A stretch of DNA of 64,000 nt from Cyclobacteriaceae bacterium (GTDB taxonomy: Bacteria > Bacteroidota > Bacteroidia > Cytophagales > Cyclobacteriaceae). Shown here piece by piece: positions 55,435 through 64,000 of this stretch. The position numbers and the translations under genes were made by a program. Within the stretch, counting starts at the first letter, position 1. Each line of letters begins with the position of its first letter. The stretch spans positions 124,001 through 188,000 of the forward strand of contig CATQIH010000029.1 of assembly GCA_958296015.1 (NCBI GenBank). Reading direction: 5' to 3'. The notes beneath the pieces were generated by a model that had not been told where the DNA came from, made no database searches, and was given only the letters and a program-made list of their open reading frames with translations.

Positions 55435-57252
55435 ATGAAGAACTTAACAAATATATTAAAGAAAGCAGTGCCTTTAACGCTGGTTGTTAGCATAACTGTA
55501 GGGGTGATTGCCTGTAAAGATGAATTTTTGGATGTACCGGCTACAGGGCAGCTAACAGAAAGTCAGATCATAACATTGCCAGGTGTGGAAGGACAATTGA
55601 TAGGTACCTACGCAGTACTGGATGGTATTAGTGAAGACTGGCACGGCGGGGCTGTCAACTGGTTGTGGGGTAGCATGCGTGGAGGAGATGCCAACAAAGG
55701 TACCAACGCTGGTGACTTTTCTACAATGAACCCGATAGAAAGGTTTGAAGTGGATCCTACCAATGGTGAAGTAAACCAAAAATGGAGTGATACCTACGAA
55801 GGGGTAGCCCGTGCCAATCAAGTGTTGTTTACGCTGAGCCAACTGGAAGATATACCAGACGAAACCAAAAATCGTATTGCAGCAGAAGCACGGTTTCTAC
55901 GGGGACACTTCTATTTCGAACTTAGGAAGAACTTCAAAATGGTTCCCTGGGTTGACGAAACCTCCAACCTGCCTGCCACCGAAGTAGATAAGGAAACGAC
56001 AGCAAAAGGTGATATTAAAAATGATACGGACGTCTGGCCGAAGATTGAAGAAGATTTTAAGTATGCTTTTGACAATCTGCCTGAAACGCAATCGGCAGCT
56101 GGCAGAGCTAACAAGTGGGCAGCCGGTGCCTACCTTGGCAAGGCGTATCTATATCAGGGAAAGTTTGTAGAGGCAAAGACCATGTTTGATGATGTAATAG
56201 CCAATGGCGTTACTGCCAATGGCCAGAAATATGGTCTGTTCCCGGATTTTGGAGCTCTCTTTATGGTAGCCAATGACAATTCTATGGAGTCAGTATTTGC
56301 CTTCCAGGCTACCGGTGGTGCTCAGAATGTAAGTAATTCGCTGCACGAACTGGCAATGGCAATGCCTTATAACACGGCTGCCGGCCAAGCTGCACCCAGC
56401 GACTGCTGTGGGTTCTTCCAGCCAAGTTTTGATATGGCGGCTTCATACCGCACCACTGCGCAGGGACTGCCTCTGTTGGATGGATCGTATCGTACAGGAG
56501 CCAACGAACTCAAAACAGATCAAGGCGTTCTGTCAAATGCTGCCTTCCAGCCAGATCAGGGGCCACTTGATCCTCGCTTGGATCGTACAATCGGTCGCCG
56601 TGGCCTGCCTTTCCTCGATTGGGATGTACACCCGGGCTACTCCTGGGTTCGTGACCAAAACTATGCTGGCCCTTACACACCTATGAAGTTTAGCATACGA
56701 AAGTCAGAATACGGTACCCGCGATGCCAGCGGCTGGACACCCGGCTATGCCGCTAACAACTACATGATCATCCGCTTTGCTGATGTGTTACTAATGGCAG
56801 CAGAAACTGAAGTAGAAATAGGAAGCCTGGAAAAAGCACGAGAATACGTCAATTTGGTGCGTGCCAGAGCGGCTGCTCCGGAAACATTTGTTATAGCACG
56901 CGACCCGGCAGACCAAAGCAAAGATTTCAAAGATGCTGATGGCAACTTTGTGCCGGCTGCCAACTATGTAATAGGTACTTATACTATGCCTTGGACAGAT
57001 CAGGCAACGGCTCGTGATGCTGTTCGCTTTGAGCGTAAGCTGGAACTGGCACTGGAAGGCCACCGCTTCTTTGATCTGGTACGCTGGGGCATAGACAAAG
57101 ATGTGATTCCATCTTATCTGGCTTACGAAACCAGTAAAATATCTTCACATTTTAGTGGTGCCAGCTATGATGCCAGCAAAGATCAATATTTGCCTATACC
57201 ACAGCGGCAGATTGATTTGCAGGGAAGTGATGTACTTGTACAAAACCCTTGA
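55435..57252 (+). CDS. susD: SusD/RagB-family nutrient-binding outer-membrane lipoprotein
   Basis: A 605-residue protein with a lipoprotein signal (lipobox ending IACK, Cys27). SusD proteins are helical, TPR-like lipoproteins that lid the SusC pore and bind the imported oligosaccharide. Seen: DEFLDVPATGQLTESQ at the start of the mature protein, AEARFLRGHFYFELRKNF (SusD N-terminal signature), AAGAYLGKAYLYQGKF, FADVLLMAAETEVEIG, and the C-terminal RKLELALEGHRFFDLVRWG. Complete and 72 nt after susC, so it is the expected partner. Confidence 0.95.
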   Translation: MKNLTNILKKAVPLTLVVSITVGVIACKDEFLDVPATGQLTESQIITLPGVEGQLIGTYAVLDGISEDWHGGAVNWLWGSMRGGDANKGTNAGDFSTMNPIERFEVDPTNGEVNQKWSDTYEGVARANQVLFTLSQLEDIPDETKNRIAAEARFLRGHFYFELRKNFKMVPWVDETSNLPATEVDKETTAKGDIKNDTDVWPKIEEDFKYAFDNLPETQSAAGRANKWAAGAYLGKAYLYQGKFVEAKTMFDDVIANGVTANGQKYGLFPDFGALFMVANDNSMESVFAFQATGGAQNVSNSLHELAMAMPYNTAAGQAAPSDCCGFFQPSFDMAASYRTTAQGLPLLDGSYRTGANELKTDQGVLSNAAFQPDQGPLDPRLDRTIGRRGLPFLDWDVHPGYSWVRDQNYAGPYTPMKFSIRKSEYGTRDASGWTPGYAANNYMIIRFADVLLMAAETEVEIGSLEKAREYVNLVRARAAAPETFVIARDPADQSKDFKDADGNFVPAANYVIGTYTMPWTDQATARDAVRFERKLELALEGHRFFDLVRWGIDKDVIPSYLAYETSKISSHFSGASYDASKDQYLPIPQRQIDLQGSDVLVQNP

Positions 57253-57337
57253 TCATTGTGCTCATTTTAATTCTCCAGGGTCTGTGTCTCACAGATCTTT
57301 TTCCAGATTTCAATGAAACAATTCAGGTAAATAATGT

Positions 57338-57371
57338 AAAAAGGCTCTTCTTCATAGGGAGCCTTTTTTTA
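57338..57371 (+). terminator. Intrinsic terminator after susD
   Basis: AAAAGGCTC and GAGCCTTTT form a 9-bp stem with a T run and an 11-nt loop, 86 nt after the susD stop. Confidence 0.9.
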
Positions 57372-57412
57372 TTTTTATTGTTTGTACTACACAGTTTCTA
57401 TCACAGATAACT

Positions 57413-60400
57413 ATGAAAACCGTACTACTTTGGAGCTGCCTGTTGTTGGTATGCGCCTGTTCCTCTTCCGATAACCAAACAAAACTCTTTCGCCTGCTGC
57501 CTGCTGATGTCACTGGCATCCAGTTCTCCAACCGGATCACGGAAAATGATACGATGAATATTCTGAAAGAAGAATACATCTACAATGGAGGCGGCGTAGG
57601 TATTGGTGATTTTAACAATGATGGCTTTCAGGACGTCTTCTTCTCAGGCAATATGGTGTCCAATGCACTTTATCTGAATACAACAGAAAAAGACAATAAC
57701 GCTATACAATTTAAAGATATTACAGCAGAGGCAAAGATTGAAGGCAATGGTAGATGGTGCTCAGGCGTAGCCGTAGTAGACATCAACGAAGACGGTTGGC
57801 TTGATGTGTATGTGTCTGCTACCATGTACAAGGATGCCGCCAGCAGAGCCAACCTGCTGTACATCAACAACGGCCTGAACGAAAATGGCGTACCCACCTT
57901 TACAGAATCCGCAGCTGCTTATGGTATCGCCGACACAGGAAATACTACCCAGGCTGCTTTCTTTGATTATGACAATGACGGCGACCTCGACCTCTACCTG
58001 CTCACCAATGTGATAGATACCAGGGCACCTGTCAGCTATCGAGACAAAATAACAAATGGCTCAGCAACCAACAACGACCGCCTCTACCGCAATGATGGTT
58101 CCGGTTCCGCCGGGCATCCTACCTTTACCGATGTGAGCAAAGAAGCGGGTATCACCATTGAGGGGTACGGGCTGGGCATCACCGTATCAGACATTAACAA
58201 CGATGGCTGGGCAGATATCTACATCACTAACGACTACCTCTCTAACGACCTGCTGTACATCAACAACCAGGATGGCACATTCACCAACAAAGTAGGCGAC
58301 TACCTGCGGCACCAAAGCTACTCTGCGATGGGCAACGATGTGGTAGACTTTAACAACGACGGGCTGGTAGACATCATTGCTCTGGATATGCTGCCCGAAT
58401 CGAATGCCCGCAAGAAGCAAATGATCGGGGCTAACAACTACACCAGCTACATCAATAATGATAAGTATGGCTATCAGCCGCAATATGTGCGCAATACCTT
58501 GCAACTCAACAACGGAATAACGCCCAACGGTGAGCTATCTTTCAGCGAGATCGGACTGCTGGCAGGCATCTACCAGACCGACTGGAGCTGGAGTCCGCTG
58601 GTGGCTGATTTTGATAACGACGGGTTCAAAGATGTGATCATTACCAATGGCTTCCCCAAAGATGTCACCGACCGCGATTTTGCCTCTTACCGGAGCGGCC
58701 CGGCGGGCGGTGTAGCCAGCAATATGATGCTACAGGATGATATCCCGGTGGTAAAGACATCCAATTACGCATTTAAAAACAATGGGGCTACCGAAGGGCA
58801 AAGCCTGACATTTACAGATAAAACAAAGGAATGGGGACTGGATATTCCGTCTTTCTCCAACGGGGCTGCCTATGCCGACCTCGATAATGATGGCGACCTG
58901 GATGTGGTGATCAACAATATCGACGACAGTGCTTTTGTGTATGAAAACACGCTATACAACAAAACAGCAACAGATGCTGAAAACCATTACCTGAACGTAA
59001 AAATGGCAGGAAACCAACCCAACCAGCGAGGCGTAGGTGCCAAGGTGATGATCAAATATGACTCGGGCAAAGTGCAGTACTTCGAGAATGCCCTGTACCG
59101 TGGCTACCTGTCTACGATGGAAAACATGGCACATTTTGGACTGGGAAATGCCACGCAGGTAGATTCTCTGCACATATTATGGCCCGATGGCACATCTCAA
59201 CTCCTGCTCAACGTGCAGGCCAACCAATTGATCACGCTGAAGCAGGCAGATGCCAAAAGTACCAGCCCTGCCACCATCAATCAGGAGTTGCCACTAGCAG
59301 TAAGCCAGCCACTGTTTAGGGAAGTATCGGCCAGCCACAACGTAAGCTACAAGCATGAGGAGGAAGATCGAATAGACTTCAACCTGCAAAGAACGCTTCC
59401 TCAGAAGTACACGCAGAGCGGGCCAGGCATCGCCGTTGGAGATATCAATGGTGACCAGCTGGATGATTTTTATATCGGCGGTTCGGCAGGAAACAACGGA
59501 ACGCTGTTTGTCCAGCAAAAAGATGGCAGCTTTGCGAAAGATAGCAAAGCCATTCAGCACCTCGATACAGCAGGGGAACAGATGGGCGTGCTGCTGTTTG
59601 ATGCAGACAGTGATGGCGATCTGGACTTATACGCCGTAAGTGGTAGTTATGAATTTCAGGAGAACGCCCCCGAACTGCAAGATCATCTGTATCTCAACGA
59701 CGGCAAAGGCCAGTTTATCCTGTCAGGTAAGGCTCTACCCGAATTTCATACCAGCGGTTCCTGCGTGAAGGCAGCAGACTTTGACCAGGATGGTGACCTG
59801 GATCTGTTTGTTGGTGGCCGTGTGGTGCCTGGGCAATATCCCAAACCCGCAAGCAGTTATATCCTGCGCAACGATAAGGGCACTTTTACAGATGTGACTG
59901 CCAGTATCTGCCCTGCACTTCAGGATTTTGGCATGGTCAGCGATGCGCTCTGGACAGACTTTGATGGCGACGGTCGCATCGACCTGCTGATTGCTGCCGA
60001 GTGGCAACCGCTGACTTTCTTTAAGAACACAGATAAAGGCTTGGCCAACGTGACAGATGATACGGGGATTGCCGGTCAGGTAGGCTGGTGGAATAGCCTG
60101 ACTTCAGGCGACTTTGACAACGATGGAGACATAGACTATATAGCAGGCAACCTGGGGCTGAACACTACCTACAAAGCATCCGAACAATACCCGCTCTCTG
60201 TGTATGCCAAAGATTTTGACGAAAACGGCGGCTATGATGCCGTGCTGGTGTGCTATATCAAAGATGCAACAGGCAATATGCAACCCTATCCGGTGCATTC
60301 CCGCGATGATATGATCTCGCAGATGATCAAGATCAGAAGAGACTTCCCTAAATATGAGCAATACGGGCGGGCCACCATTGATAGTATTTTCACAAAGGAA

Positions 60401-61015
60401 CAGCTGAAAGGTGCCGTAATCTACCATGCCAATCATATGGAGAGCAGCTACATAGAGAACATGGGCGGCGGTAAGTTCAGTATCAGTGCCTTGCCAATGG
60501 AAGTACAGATAGCACCGCTTTATGGCATGGTCAGCCAGGATGTGGATGGCGATGGCAACCTGGACCTGCTTGCCGTAGGCAATAACTATGGCACGGAAGT
60601 ATTCACTGGCAGGTATGATGCGCTCACGGGCTTGCTGCTGAAAGGTGACGGCAAAGGGAAGTTTACACCCATGAAGATAAGAGACGGATGGTATGTTCCG
60701 GGAGATGCCAAAGGACTGGCCCTGCTCAAAGGAGCAGACAATGAAAACATATACCTGGCTACACAAAACCAGGATAGCCTCAAAATGTATGCTACGCCTA
60801 TTACTGCCAAGCAAACCGTTGCGCTGGAACCGATGGATGCCTGGGCAGCAATGACCATGAAAGACGGCAGTAAATGCAAAGTAGAGTTTTACTACGGCTC
60901 TACCTATTTGTCGCAGTCTACTCGGCATGTTGATATTGGCGAAAACGTAGCAGCAGTGACAATCTATGATTTTAGCGGCAAAAGCCGTCAGTTGAATGCA
61001 GTGAGTATCAAATAA
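57413..61015 (+). CDS. Large FG-GAP/VCBS repeat lipoprotein with ASPIC/UnbV domain
   Basis: A 1,200-residue surface lipoprotein (lipobox around ACS, Cys16). Many FG-GAP/VCBS repeats carry DxDxDG-type calcium motifs, such as IGDFNNDGFQDVFFSGN, VVDINEDGWLDVYVS, DYDNDGDLDLYLLTN, VADFDNDGFKDVIIT and DLDNDGDLDVVINN. An ASPIC/UnbV domain lies at about 550-620 (NQRGVGAKVMIKYDSGKVQY, LHILWPDGTSQLL), followed by a second FG-GAP block (about 670-1130). These proteins form beta-propellers and bind surface sugars or ligands. It is 8 nt before the next gene and downstream of susCD, so it belongs to the same acquisition unit. Confidence 0.9.
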   Translation: MKTVLLWSCLLLVCACSSSDNQTKLFRLLPADVTGIQFSNRITENDTMNILKEEYIYNGGGVGIGDFNNDGFQDVFFSGNMVSNALYLNTTEKDNNAIQFKDITAEAKIEGNGRWCSGVAVVDINEDGWLDVYVSATMYKDAASRANLLYINNGLNENGVPTFTESAAAYGIADTGNTTQAAFFDYDNDGDLDLYLLTNVIDTRAPVSYRDKITNGSATNNDRLYRNDGSGSAGHPTFTDVSKEAGITIEGYGLGITVSDINNDGWADIYITNDYLSNDLLYINNQDGTFTNKVGDYLRHQSYSAMGNDVVDFNNDGLVDIIALDMLPESNARKKQMIGANNYTSYINNDKYGYQPQYVRNTLQLNNGITPNGELSFSEIGLLAGIYQTDWSWSPLVADFDNDGFKDVIITNGFPKDVTDRDFASYRSGPAGGVASNMMLQDDIPVVKTSNYAFKNNGATEGQSLTFTDKTKEWGLDIPSFSNGAAYADLDNDGDLDVVINNIDDSAFVYENTLYNKTATDAENHYLNVKMAGNQPNQRGVGAKVMIKYDSGKVQYFENALYRGYLSTMENMAHFGLGNATQVDSLHILWPDGTSQLLLNVQANQLITLKQADAKSTSPATINQELPLAVSQPLFREVSASHNVSYKHEEEDRIDFNLQRTLPQKYTQSGPGIAVGDINGDQLDDFYIGGSAGNNGTLFVQQKDGSFAKDSKAIQHLDTAGEQMGVLLFDADSDGDLDLYAVSGSYEFQENAPELQDHLYLNDGKGQFILSGKALPEFHTSGSCVKAADFDQDGDLDLFVGGRVVPGQYPKPASSYILRNDKGTFTDVTASICPALQDFGMVSDALWTDFDGDGRIDLLIAAEWQPLTFFKNTDKGLANVTDDTGIAGQVGWWNSLTSGDFDNDGDIDYIAGNLGLNTTYKASEQYPLSVYAKDFDENGGYDAVLVCYIKDATGNMQPYPVHSRDDMISQMIKIRRDFPKYEQYGRATIDSIFTKEQLKGAVIYHANHMESSYIENMGGGKFSISALPMEVQIAPLYGMVSQDVDGDGNLDLLAVGNNYGTEVFTGRYDALTGLLLKGDGKGKFTPMKIRDGWYVPGDAKGLALLKGADNENIYLATQNQDSLKMYATPITAKQTVALEPMDAWAAMTMKDGSKCKVEFYYGSTYLSQSTRHVDIGENVAAVTIYDFSGKSRQLNAVSIK

Positions 61016-61022
61016 CAACAGG

Positions 61023-62609
61023 GTGAGATTAGCAGGAATATGTGCGGTAGTATTTGGTATAACGATGGTTTGCGTCTCCGGCTGCGAGATGCTCAGCCGC
61101 TATGATGAAGGAACAGTCATTGCCCTGAATCCGCTGCCTGTGTTTCCGGATACCAGCCAGATCGCGCAGCTGAAGGGTGAGCAACTAGCACTGCTCTACT
61201 GTCAGCTTTGTCACCAGTTTCCGGAGCCGGGTATGCTTAGTAAACGGGTATGGGAACAAGGTGTGCTTCCACAGATGGGCCTTCGCCTGGGAATAACCAC
61301 TGAGAAAGACCCTTACCGTAAGTTTTCTATGTACGATGTATATACCATCACCCAGGCCAATATATTTCCTAAAGAAAAGAAGATTACAGAAGAGAAATGG
61401 CAGGAACTGGTAGCCTACTATCTTGCTCATGCACCGGATAGCCTGCCCGGCAACGCACAGCAGCAGCCAGCGGTGCTCACCGCTTTTCGAGCAAAACCAG
61501 TGAAGCTGCAAGCCCAAATGCCAGCACTCACCACCATGCTCTGGTTTGATTCATTAAACTCACAACTATGGGTAGCCAGCCGTACCGGCCAAACCTATGC
61601 GCTGAATAGCAAAACATTGCAGGCAAACAGTACCCTAAATACTGCAACGCCTGTGGTGGCGATGGCTCGGGGGCAGAATGATTTGCAATTGCTGCAAATA
61701 GGTATCATGGACCCGGCAGACCAGCCACTAGGCGAACTGATGACGATCAACAGTCAACAGCAGCCTTCTGCCGTGCTTACCGGACTGCAACGTCCGGTGA
61801 GCCTGACACAGGCCGATCTGAATGCCGATGGCACCGATGACTTCATCGTGTCAAACTTTGGCAACTATGTGGGTAACCTCACCTGGTATGATGGCACAAA
61901 GCCATACCAGCCACATGCGCTAAGTGCCAAGCCGGGATGCCTCAGGACAGAGATATACGACTTCAACCAGGATGGTTTGCCGGATATTATAGCACTGATG
62001 GCACAGGGCGATGAAAGGCTTGTGATCTACTACAACCAGGGAGCAGGCAATTTCAGTGAGAAGACCGTGCTGCGGTTTCCTCCCGTATATGGCTCCAGCT
62101 ATTTTGAATTGCATGATTTCAACCACGATGGTTATGTAGATATCCTGTATACCAATGGCGACAATGCCGACTATTCGGTGGAACTCAAGCCTTATCATGG
62201 TGTGCGTATCTTTGAAAACAATGGGAAGAATGCGTTTACAGAAACTTTCTTTTATCCTGCTTATGGAGTGACCAAAGCAATCGCTACGGATTTTGATGCC
62301 GACGGTGATCTTGATATTGCCCTGGTGGCCTACTTTGCCGATGTTGAAGAACATCCGGATAATGGCTTTATCTTCCTGAATAACATATCAGCAACATCAT
62401 ATACGTTTGAGCCATACACTTTACCACAAGCAGCCTCAGGACACTGGATGACCCTAGAGACCGGCGACTACGACCAGGATGGTGACAAAGACATAGCATT
62501 AGGCTCTTTTATTCATGTACGTATGCAATCTGCCAATGCGGCGCTACAACAGCAATGGCAGGAAAGTGCCCCGGATGTGCTGATATTATACAATGAATTG
62601 GTGAAATAG
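61023..62609 (+). CDS. FG-GAP lipoprotein with a cytochrome c haem motif
   Basis: A 528-residue exported lipoprotein (GTG start; lipobox VSGC, Cys21). The N-terminal part carries the haem c motif CQLCH at residues 60-64 and further helical residues to about 150. After a propeller-like region come FG-GAP repeats with calcium motifs (LNADGTDDFIVSN, DFNQDGLPDIIALM, DFNHDGYVDILYTN, DFDADGDLDIALV, DYDQDGDKDIALG). The 7-nt gap to the previous gene implies cotranscription. It may join electron transfer to sugar binding or oxidation; function is inferred. Confidence 0.88.
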   Translation: MRLAGICAVVFGITMVCVSGCEMLSRYDEGTVIALNPLPVFPDTSQIAQLKGEQLALLYCQLCHQFPEPGMLSKRVWEQGVLPQMGLRLGITTEKDPYRKFSMYDVYTITQANIFPKEKKITEEKWQELVAYYLAHAPDSLPGNAQQQPAVLTAFRAKPVKLQAQMPALTTMLWFDSLNSQLWVASRTGQTYALNSKTLQANSTLNTATPVVAMARGQNDLQLLQIGIMDPADQPLGELMTINSQQQPSAVLTGLQRPVSLTQADLNADGTDDFIVSNFGNYVGNLTWYDGTKPYQPHALSAKPGCLRTEIYDFNQDGLPDIIALMAQGDERLVIYYNQGAGNFSEKTVLRFPPVYGSSYFELHDFNHDGYVDILYTNGDNADYSVELKPYHGVRIFENNGKNAFTETFFYPAYGVTKAIATDFDADGDLDIALVAYFADVEEHPDNGFIFLNNISATSYTFEPYTLPQAASGHWMTLETGDYDQDGDKDIALGSFIHVRMQSANAALQQQWQESAPDVLILYNELVK

Positions 62610-62718
62610 AGACAGTAGCATTCATACTGTTTACGCACACGTAAGTTGATTTAAAATAGTAGCTTTGCAGTGAATACGTTATTGTAGCCTTTGACACGAT
62701 CTATAACTTTATGAAACA

Positions 62719-64000
62719 ATGAATAAACTTTGTATTTTTTGCCTCTTGCTGATGAACTTCACAGCCTTTAGCCAGCAGACAAAACCCGCCCTGATGCCTA
62801 TGCCGGAAAATATCAACTGGCAGGAGGGTAGGTTTACAGTAGACACTACTTTTCGCGTAGCCATAACCGGCAAACCCAATGACCGTATCTACCCGAATGC
62901 GACCCGCTTTCTGCGCAGAATGACGGAAAGAACCGGCCTCTTCATCTTTGAACAAGGGTTTGTAACTCCAAAAGACCAGAACAAGCAGGCACCTGTGCTG
63001 ATTACAGTGAAACGGCCTGGTAAACTTCAATTGCAAGAGGATGAGTCTTATCAATTAACCGTTGGACCAAAGCAGGTGAAAATTTCTGCCGAAACAGACC
63101 TGGGTGCTATGCGTGCCCTGGAAACGCTGGCGCAAATGCTATCATCAGATCAGCAGGGGTATTATTTTCCGGCTGCTACCATTACCGACGCGCCACGCTT
63201 TGCCTGGAGAGGGCTGATGCTGGATGCAGGACGTCATTTTATGCCGGTAGATGTGGTTAAGCGCAACCTGGATGGCATGGCGGCTACCAAGCTCAATGTG
63301 TTGCACTGGCACTTGGTAGATGACCAGGGGTTCAGGGTAGAATCTAAGGTATATCCTAAGCTACAGCAACTAGGCTCCGACGGGCAGTACTATACCCAGG
63401 TGCAGATCAAAGATATTGTGGCTTATGCCGACGACAGAGGTATCCGCGTCGTACCGGAGTTTGATGTGCCCGGCCATGCTACAGCCATGATCGCTGCATA
63501 CCCCAAACTGGCTTCTGACAAAAACCGCAAATACGGGATAGAAAGGTATTTCGGTATTTTTGACCCTACTCTTGACCCTACACAAGACTATACCTACCAG
63601 TTTCTAGACAGCCTGTTTGGTGAAATGGCAACGCTCTTTCCTGATCCTTACTTCCACATTGGCGGAGATGAAAACAACGGCAAACAGTGGGATCAAAGTG
63701 CGGACATCCAGGCTTACATGAAGAAGAACAACATTAAAAATAACCGCGAGCTTCAGGCAGCTTTCAACACAAGGCTGCTGCCTATCCTCAAAAAGCATGG
63801 CAAGATCATGATGGGCTGGGACGAGATTCTGCAACCCGGCATTTCCAAAGACATTGTTATTCAGTCGTGGAGAGGGAAGGAATCGCTGTACCAGGCAGCC
63901 AAAGACGGCTACCAGGGCATCCTTTCCAATGGCTACTACATCGATCTGGTAGAACCCACTGACCAACTTTACCTGAACGACCCAATACCGGCTGGTGCAG
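62719..64000 (+). CDS. GH20 beta-N-acetylhexosaminidase (3' end beyond the window)
   Basis: At least 427 residues are present; the gene runs out of the window. A signal peptide (about 1-20, LLMNFTAFSQQ) leads into the GH20b N-terminal domain and the catalytic barrel: RGLMLDAGRHFMPVDVVKR, KLNVLHWHLVDDQGFR, VPEFDVPGHATAM and FHIGGDENNG. His313 and the catalytic Asp317-Glu318 pair (GGDE) are intact. It releases N-acetylglucosamine or N-acetylgalactosamine from oligosaccharides such as chitin fragments or glycoproteins. Placed after susCD and the FG-GAP proteins, it points to amino-sugar glycans as substrate. Confidence 0.94.
   Translation, partial: MNKLCIFCLLLMNFTAFSQQTKPALMPMPENINWQEGRFTVDTTFRVAITGKPNDRIYPNATRFLRRMTERTGLFIFEQGFVTPKDQNKQAPVLITVKRPGKLQLQEDESYQLTVGPKQVKISAETDLGAMRALETLAQMLSSDQQGYYFPAATITDAPRFAWRGLMLDAGRHFMPVDVVKRNLDGMAATKLNVLHWHLVDDQGFRVESKVYPKLQQLGSDGQYYTQVQIKDIVAYADDRGIRVVPEFDVPGHATAMIAAYPKLASDKNRKYGIERYFGIFDPTLDPTQDYTYQFLDSLFGEMATLFPDPYFHIGGDENNGKQWDQSADIQAYMKKNNIKNNRELQAAFNTRLLPILKKHGKIMMGWDEILQPGISKDIVIQSWRGKESLYQAAKDGYQGILSNGYYIDLVEPTDQLYLNDPIPAGA

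Noticed and set aside
60104-61018. 304-residue minus-strand frame opposite the large FG-GAP lipoprotein
   Set aside because: It is a shadow of the calcium-motif repeats; the plus-strand gene has clear signal, domains and codon usage.

Overview
The window reads as chromosomal DNA of a free-living, probably marine member of the Bacteroidota (Cytophagales-like). Support comes from a SusC/SusD pair, a type IX secretion (T9SS) C-terminal sorting domain, a Rho factor with a long charged insertion, DUF1343/NamZ and FG-GAP lipoproteins, weak Shine-Dalgarno signals, and one clear TTTG/TAnnTTTG promoter. No rRNA, tRNA, CRISPR or prophage was recognised. I cannot name the species.

1-11.7 kb is housekeeping: YugP-type metallopeptidase, acyl-CoA dehydrogenase, AraC regulator, DUF2071, IMPACT/YigZ, the Nnr NAD(P)HX repair enzyme, RidA, glutamyl-tRNA synthetase, AIM24, YihY and an isoprenylcysteine-methyltransferase-like membrane protein. 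11.7-20.8 kb holds a secreted S9 peptidase overlapping an ALDH7-type aminoadipate-semialdehyde dehydrogenase, then a DUF1338 (2-oxoadipate dioxygenase/decarboxylase-like) protein and two divergent saccharopine dehydrogenases. Together these four enzymes outline a eukaryote-like saccharopine route of lysine breakdown.

20.9-25.4 kb has rho, serS and a membrane-anchored endonuclease/exonuclease/phosphatase-family protein. 25.4-30.5 kb is a one-strand locus: processive GT2 synthase, HEAT-repeat membrane protein, TPR/YaiO outer-membrane barrel, response regulator, Hpt-like protein and a small protein resembling a free sorting domain. It is most likely a regulated exopolysaccharide synthesis and export system. 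30.6-41.6 kb has folA, fmt, namZ-like, an FtsX/LolE-type permease, a polyprenol-phosphate mannosyltransferase, a GmhB-like phosphatase, cysQ and a large secreted Ig-like adhesin. 41.7-45.3 kb has a PAS histidine kinase, a response regulator and a DUF421 protein.

45.3-53.1 kb is the plastic part. It contains a decayed DUF433/DUF5615 toxin-antitoxin pair, an apparently intact DUF4258/YgiT-like pair, a 1.07 kb mosaic of 18 REP-like palindromes, further short tandem repeats and a second REP-like hairpin family. It also contains a pruA gene broken by a 1-base insertion and a susC gene broken by a 1-base insertion plus a 7-bp tandem duplication.

52-64 kb is a glycan/nutrient acquisition locus: SusC (frameshifted), SusD, two large FG-GAP lipoproteins (one with an ASPIC/UnbV domain, one with a CxxCH haem motif) and a GH20 beta-hexosaminidase cut by the window end.
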